Part shown: positions 6,966-9,233 of the stretch, piece after piece | Layout of the letters: the number at the start of each line of letters is the position of its first letter | How positions within the stretch are numbered: position 1 is the first letter of the stretch | DNA from: Bathymodiolus azoricus thioautotrophic gill symbiont | GTDB lineage: Bacteria > Pseudomonadota > Gammaproteobacteria > PS1 > Pseudothioglobaceae | Reading direction: 5' to 3' | Assembly (NCBI RefSeq): GCF_001298715.1 | Contig: NZ_CDSC02000210.1 | Location: 1-9,233 of the forward strand | DNA: 9,233 nucleotides | Program-made: the position numbers and the translations under genes | The notes under the pieces: model-generated | Told to the model about the DNA's origin: nothing | Seen by the model: the letters and a program-made list of their open reading frames with translations, nothing else | The model's database searches: none

Positions 6966-8552
6966 ATGATTTCTACTGCTAACATCACCATGCAATTTGG
7001 TGAAAAACCTTTATTTGAAAATATTTCTATCAAGTTTTCCGATAACAACCGTTATGGTTTGATTGGTGCTAATGGTTGTGGTAAATCAACTTTTATGAAA
7101 ATTTTAACGGGTGAATTAACGCCAACGAGCGGTACGGTTGGCATTAGTGATGGAGAGCGTTTGGGTGTTTTGCGTCAGGATCAATTCGCTTTTGAGAGTT
7201 TTCGTGTGGTGGATACTGTTATTATGGGTCATGAAAAGCTTTGGAAAATTAAAGCAGAAAGAGACCGTATTTACGCTTTGCCAGAGATGAGCGAAAAAGA
7301 TGGTGTTAAGGTTGCAGAATTAGAGATGGAATTTGCTGAAATGGACGGTTATATGGCAGAATCTTCAGCCAGTGAGTTGCTTTTAGGTTTAGATATTCCT
7401 GAAGACCAACACTATGGACTAATGAGCGAAATCGCACCAGGTTGGAAGCTTCGTGTGCTATTGGCACAAGCCTTATTCTCTGATCCTGAAATTTTATTAC
7501 TTGACGAGCCGACTAACAATTTAGACATCAACTCAATCCGCTGGCTAGAAGGGGTGTTAAAAGCCCGTAAAGCCACAATGGTCATTATTTCGCATGATAG
7601 GCATTTCTTAAATGGTGTGTGTACACATATGTCGGATTTGGATTATGGTGCGTTAAAGACTTTTCCGGGTAATTACGATGACTTTATGATTGCAGCGACC
7701 GCTATTCAAGAGAAGATGCAGACTGATAATGCTAAAAAAGAGGCAAAAATGAAGGAGCTTAAGCACTTTGTTTCTAGGTTTTCAGCGAATGCCTCTAAAT
7801 CCAAGCAAGCGACCTCACGCCTAAAGCAGTTAGATAAGATTGTGTTGGATGATATGAGGCCCTCATCACGCGTCAGTCCTTATATTAATTTTAGACAGGA
7901 CAAGGCACTACACAGAAACATTATTGAAGTAGAAGGTTTAAGCAAAAGTTTTGATGGTTTGGAGGTGTTAAAAGATATTAATTTTTTGTTTGAAGTGGGT
8001 CAGCGTGTCGCCATTATTGGGCAAAATGGTGTCGGTAAAACGACACTATTACGCACGCTGGTTGGTGAGCTTGAAGCTGACAAGGGGAAAATCAAGTGGA
8101 GTGAAAATGTTAATATTGGCTATTATGCACAAGACCATAGTGCCGATTTTGAAGAAGACATGAGTGTGCTTGATTGGATGGCACAATTTAAAAAACCCAA
8201 TCAAGAAATACAAGATATGCGCTCTGTTCTAGGCAAGATGTTATTTGGTAAAAATGATATTGACAAAAGCATTAAAGCGCTTTCTGGCGGTGAAAAGGGC
8301 AGAATGTTGTTTGGTAAGTTAATGTTGCAAAACCCAAATGTGTTGGTCATGGATGAGCCAACCAACCACTTGGATATGGAGTCTATTGAGGCGCTCAACC
8401 TTGCACTGGAAAACTATGAAGGCACACTTATCTTTGTTAGTCATGACAGGGAGTTTGTCTCCTCTTTATCTACCAAAGTTGTAGAATTAACAGAAACTGG
8501 CGCTAACTACTATTCTGGCAATTATGAAGATTATTTGGTCAGTCAAAAATAA
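6966..8552 (+). CDS. ybiT: ABC-F family ATPase, YbiT type
   Basis: A soluble tandem-ABC ATPase without membrane segments. ABC-F proteins act on the ribosome (translation control or rescue) rather than in transport; the exact job of YbiT is less clear than that of EttA. Domain 1: Walker [10 protein letters not shown] at 34-42, Walker [13 protein letters not shown] at 176-187, H-loop SH at 209-210. Domain 2: Walker [10 protein letters not shown] at 352-360, signature LSGGEKGR at 439-446, Walker B DEPTNHLD at 463-470, SHDRE at 492-496. Between them, about 240-315, is the charged P-site-tRNA-interaction linker ([20 protein letters not shown]). The domain 1 signature is degenerate ([11 protein letters not shown], 153-163), as in E. 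coli YbiT, which this follows closely along its whole length (528 versus 530 residues). No Shine-Dalgarno precedes the ATG, but the start matches the family N-terminus. Confidence 0.95.
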   Translation: MISTANITMQFGEKPLFENISIKFSDNNRYGLIGANGCGKSTFMKILTGELTPTSGTVGISDGERLGVLRQDQFAFESFRVVDTVIMGHEKLWKIKAERDRIYALPEMSEKDGVKVAELEMEFAEMDGYMAESSASELLLGLDIPEDQHYGLMSEIAPGWKLRVLLAQALFSDPEILLLDEPTNNLDINSIRWLEGVLKARKATMVIISHDRHFLNGVCTHMSDLDYGALKTFPGNYDDFMIAATAIQEKMQTDNAKKEAKMKELKHFVSRFSANASKSKQATSRLKQLDKIVLDDMRPSSRVSPYINFRQDKALHRNIIEVEGLSKSFDGLEVLKDINFLFEVGQRVAIIGQNGVGKTTLLRTLVGELEADKGKIKWSENVNIGYYAQDHSADFEEDMSVLDWMAQFKKPNQEIQDMRSVLGKMLFGKNDIDKSIKALSGGEKGRMLFGKLMLQNPNVLVMDEPTNHLDMESIEALNLALENYEGTLIFVSHDREFVSSLSTKVVELTETGANYYSGNYEDYLVSQK

Positions 8553-8581
8553 AGCCAGTCATTGTGTTAGAATCAATTTTC

Positions 8582-8628
8582 TATAGAAACGAAAATATAG
8601 ATGCGCTTATAGAAACGAAAATTTCGAT
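8582..8628 (+). repeat. Direct repeat pair upstream of the unknown ORFs
   Basis: TATAGAAACGAAAAT occurs at 8582-8596 and again at 8608-8622, a 26-base period. Extending both to 21 bases gives 19 matches of 21. The period is not a multiple of three, so this is not a protein repeat. It lies 29 bases past ybiT and ends right at the start of the next ORF, so paired operator sites or a duplication scar are the likeliest readings. Confidence 0.7.
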
Positions 8629-8631
8629 ATA

Positions 8632-8868
8632 ATGTTAGGTTGTCTAACAATAGAAGGTGAGCAATATCGAGCGGTAGATTCCTTGGAAGAGTTTATTGAA
8701 TTAATAGAATGTTTTAAGTCTTTAGATGGTATGAGTCCAAGCAAGGAATGTCTCAATCGAAGATATTTCTTTAATTTTGAGATATATTTAATTGAGCTTT
8801 TAAGAGAAGCAGATAAGTTATCAGAAAAAGCAAAAAAAATCGTTTTTACAAATGCTTTTTTGTCATAA
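8632..8868 (+). CDS. Hypothetical protein, possibly the front part of a broken gene
   Basis: I do not recognise this 78-residue product. It is mostly acidic and probably helical (VDSLEEFIELIECF at 15-28, EIYLIELLREADKLSEKAKK at about 50-69), with no signal peptide or membrane segment. The start is doubtful: the ATG lies inside a perfect TATAAT (8628-8633) and has no Shine-Dalgarno. The frame is open back to 8587 without another ATG. The next ORF starts 17 bases before this one ends, in the +1 frame. Dropping one T from the run at 8855-8860 would fuse the two into one reading frame (NAF followed by CHNIFSKK). So this may be a coupled small gene or the first fragment of a frameshifted one. Confidence 0.5.
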   Translation: MLGCLTIEGEQYRAVDSLEEFIELIECFKSLDGMSPSKECLNRRYFFNFEIYLIELLREADKLSEKAKKIVFTNAFLS

Positions 8869-9233
8869 TATTTTTTCAAAAAAAGTAACAATAAAGCAAG
8901 GCTATCTTGTTGTTGGTGAGCAGAATAAGAGTAATTCAAATGCTTATTCTAAAGAATACATGGAAAAATGTAAATGTATTCCAAATTTAGTTTTTTGGAA
9001 TTCAAAATTTGAAGATGAATGTTTAATAGAATTTGATCATACAGAAAATGACTTATCGTTTATTTTTAATCAGTGTCATTTTGCTAAAAAACTTAAAATT
9101 AGAAATAGTGAAAAAAGAGTGCAACTGCGAAATGGAGAAGTTCATGGAACAGATTTTGGACGATATGAAATTTCTCAAAAAACAAAATTACACCTTGAAA
9201 AATTACATTTAATGGTTCTTTCAAATCCTGAGT
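8852..9233 (+). CDS. Hypothetical protein, 3' end beyond the window
   Basis: Open for 127 codons from ATG at 8852 to the right edge, with no stop reached. The preceding in-frame stop is at 8801-8803. I do not recognise the product. It is hydrophilic, lysine- and cysteine-bearing (MEKCKCIPNLVFWNSKF at about 37-53), with no membrane segment or signal peptide. A stretch near residues 85-100 (SEKRVQLRNGEVHGTD) resembles a beta-rich region only in general terms. GC across 8941-9180 is about 26% by my count, well below glnA and ybiT, which suggests acquisition from elsewhere. No Shine-Dalgarno precedes the ATG. Either it is coupled to the 78-residue ORF it overlaps by 17 bases, or both are parts of one gene split by a single-base change. 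Confidence 0.6.
   Translation, partial: MLFCHNIFSKKVTIKQGYLVVGEQNKSNSNAYSKEYMEKCKCIPNLVFWNSKFEDECLIEFDHTENDLSFIFNQCHFAKKLKIRNSEKRVQLRNGEVHGTDFGRYEISQKTKLHLEKLHLMVLSNPE

Noticed and set aside
7419..7452. Apparent loss of the ABC signature in domain 1 of the ABC-F protein ([11 protein letters not shown])
   Set aside because: The same degenerate sequence occurs in E. coli YbiT, so it is a subfamily trait and not damage.
8553..8631. Search for a terminator after ybiT
   Set aside because: No GC-rich hairpin with a T-run is visible between ybiT and the next ORF.
8607..8939. Minus-strand 110-residue ORF opposite the unknown right-hand ORFs
   Set aside because: It competes with two plus-strand frames, the second of which stays open to the window edge. 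The minus-strand product is rich in Ser/Leu/Lys with no motif and no promoter or Shine-Dalgarno. Not impossible, but less supported.
1..9233. CRISPR arrays, tRNA and rRNA genes
   Set aside because: No regularly spaced repeats, tRNA-like cloverleaf or rRNA-like sequence seen; the only direct repeat is the two-copy pair at 8582-8628.

Overview
The window looks like a piece of a low-GC gammaproteobacterial chromosome. GlnA, BioB, FtsW, MurG and the YbiT-type ABC-F protein all read like gammaproteobacterial orthologues. The moderate-to-low GC, the TcC/RHS-type toxin gene and the mix of compact housekeeping genes with small mobile repeats would fit a marine sulfur-oxidising symbiont or relative (SUP05/Thioglobaceae type, such as mussel symbionts). 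That placement is inference from recalled family resemblance, not from a search.

Layout. (1) 1-1527, minus strand: the 3' part of an RHS/TcC-like toxin gene that runs off the left edge. It has a recognisable RHS-repeat-associated core (residues 1 to about 264) and a C-terminal tip of at least 245 residues that I cannot assign. Most of the N-terminal shell expected in a full TcC or Rhs protein is missing. (2) 1528-2075: no gene. It holds two abutting perfect hairpins, a degenerate copy of a small transposon-like repeat, and the glnA leader. (3) 2076-3541, plus: glnA (glutamine synthetase, adenylylation-type) and a strong terminator. (4) 3590-4549, plus: bioB (biotin synthase). (5) 4535-6680, minus: ftsW-murG, an 8-bp-overlapping pair for septal peptidoglycan synthesis, convergent with bioB and overlapping its end by 15 bp. 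(6) 6681-6965: a 191-bp MITE-like element with terminal inverted repeats and a 5-bp flanking duplication, then a promoter. (7) 6966-8552, plus: ybiT, an ABC-F ATPase. (8) 8553-9233: a 26-bp-period direct repeat and two overlapping AT-rich ORFs of unknown function, the second running off the right edge.

How it fits together. The centre is ordinary metabolism (nitrogen assimilation, biotin) and cell-wall synthesis. Both ends are accessory: a toxin-like gene on the left and unrecognised, AT-rich ORFs on the right. The two copies of the small repeat lie in opposite orientation and bracket the glnA-bioB-murG-ftsW block, so they mark likely rearrangement points. The detachment of ftsW-murG from the usual division and cell-wall cluster agrees with that. 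The most novel material is the unassigned toxin tip and the right-hand ORF pair.
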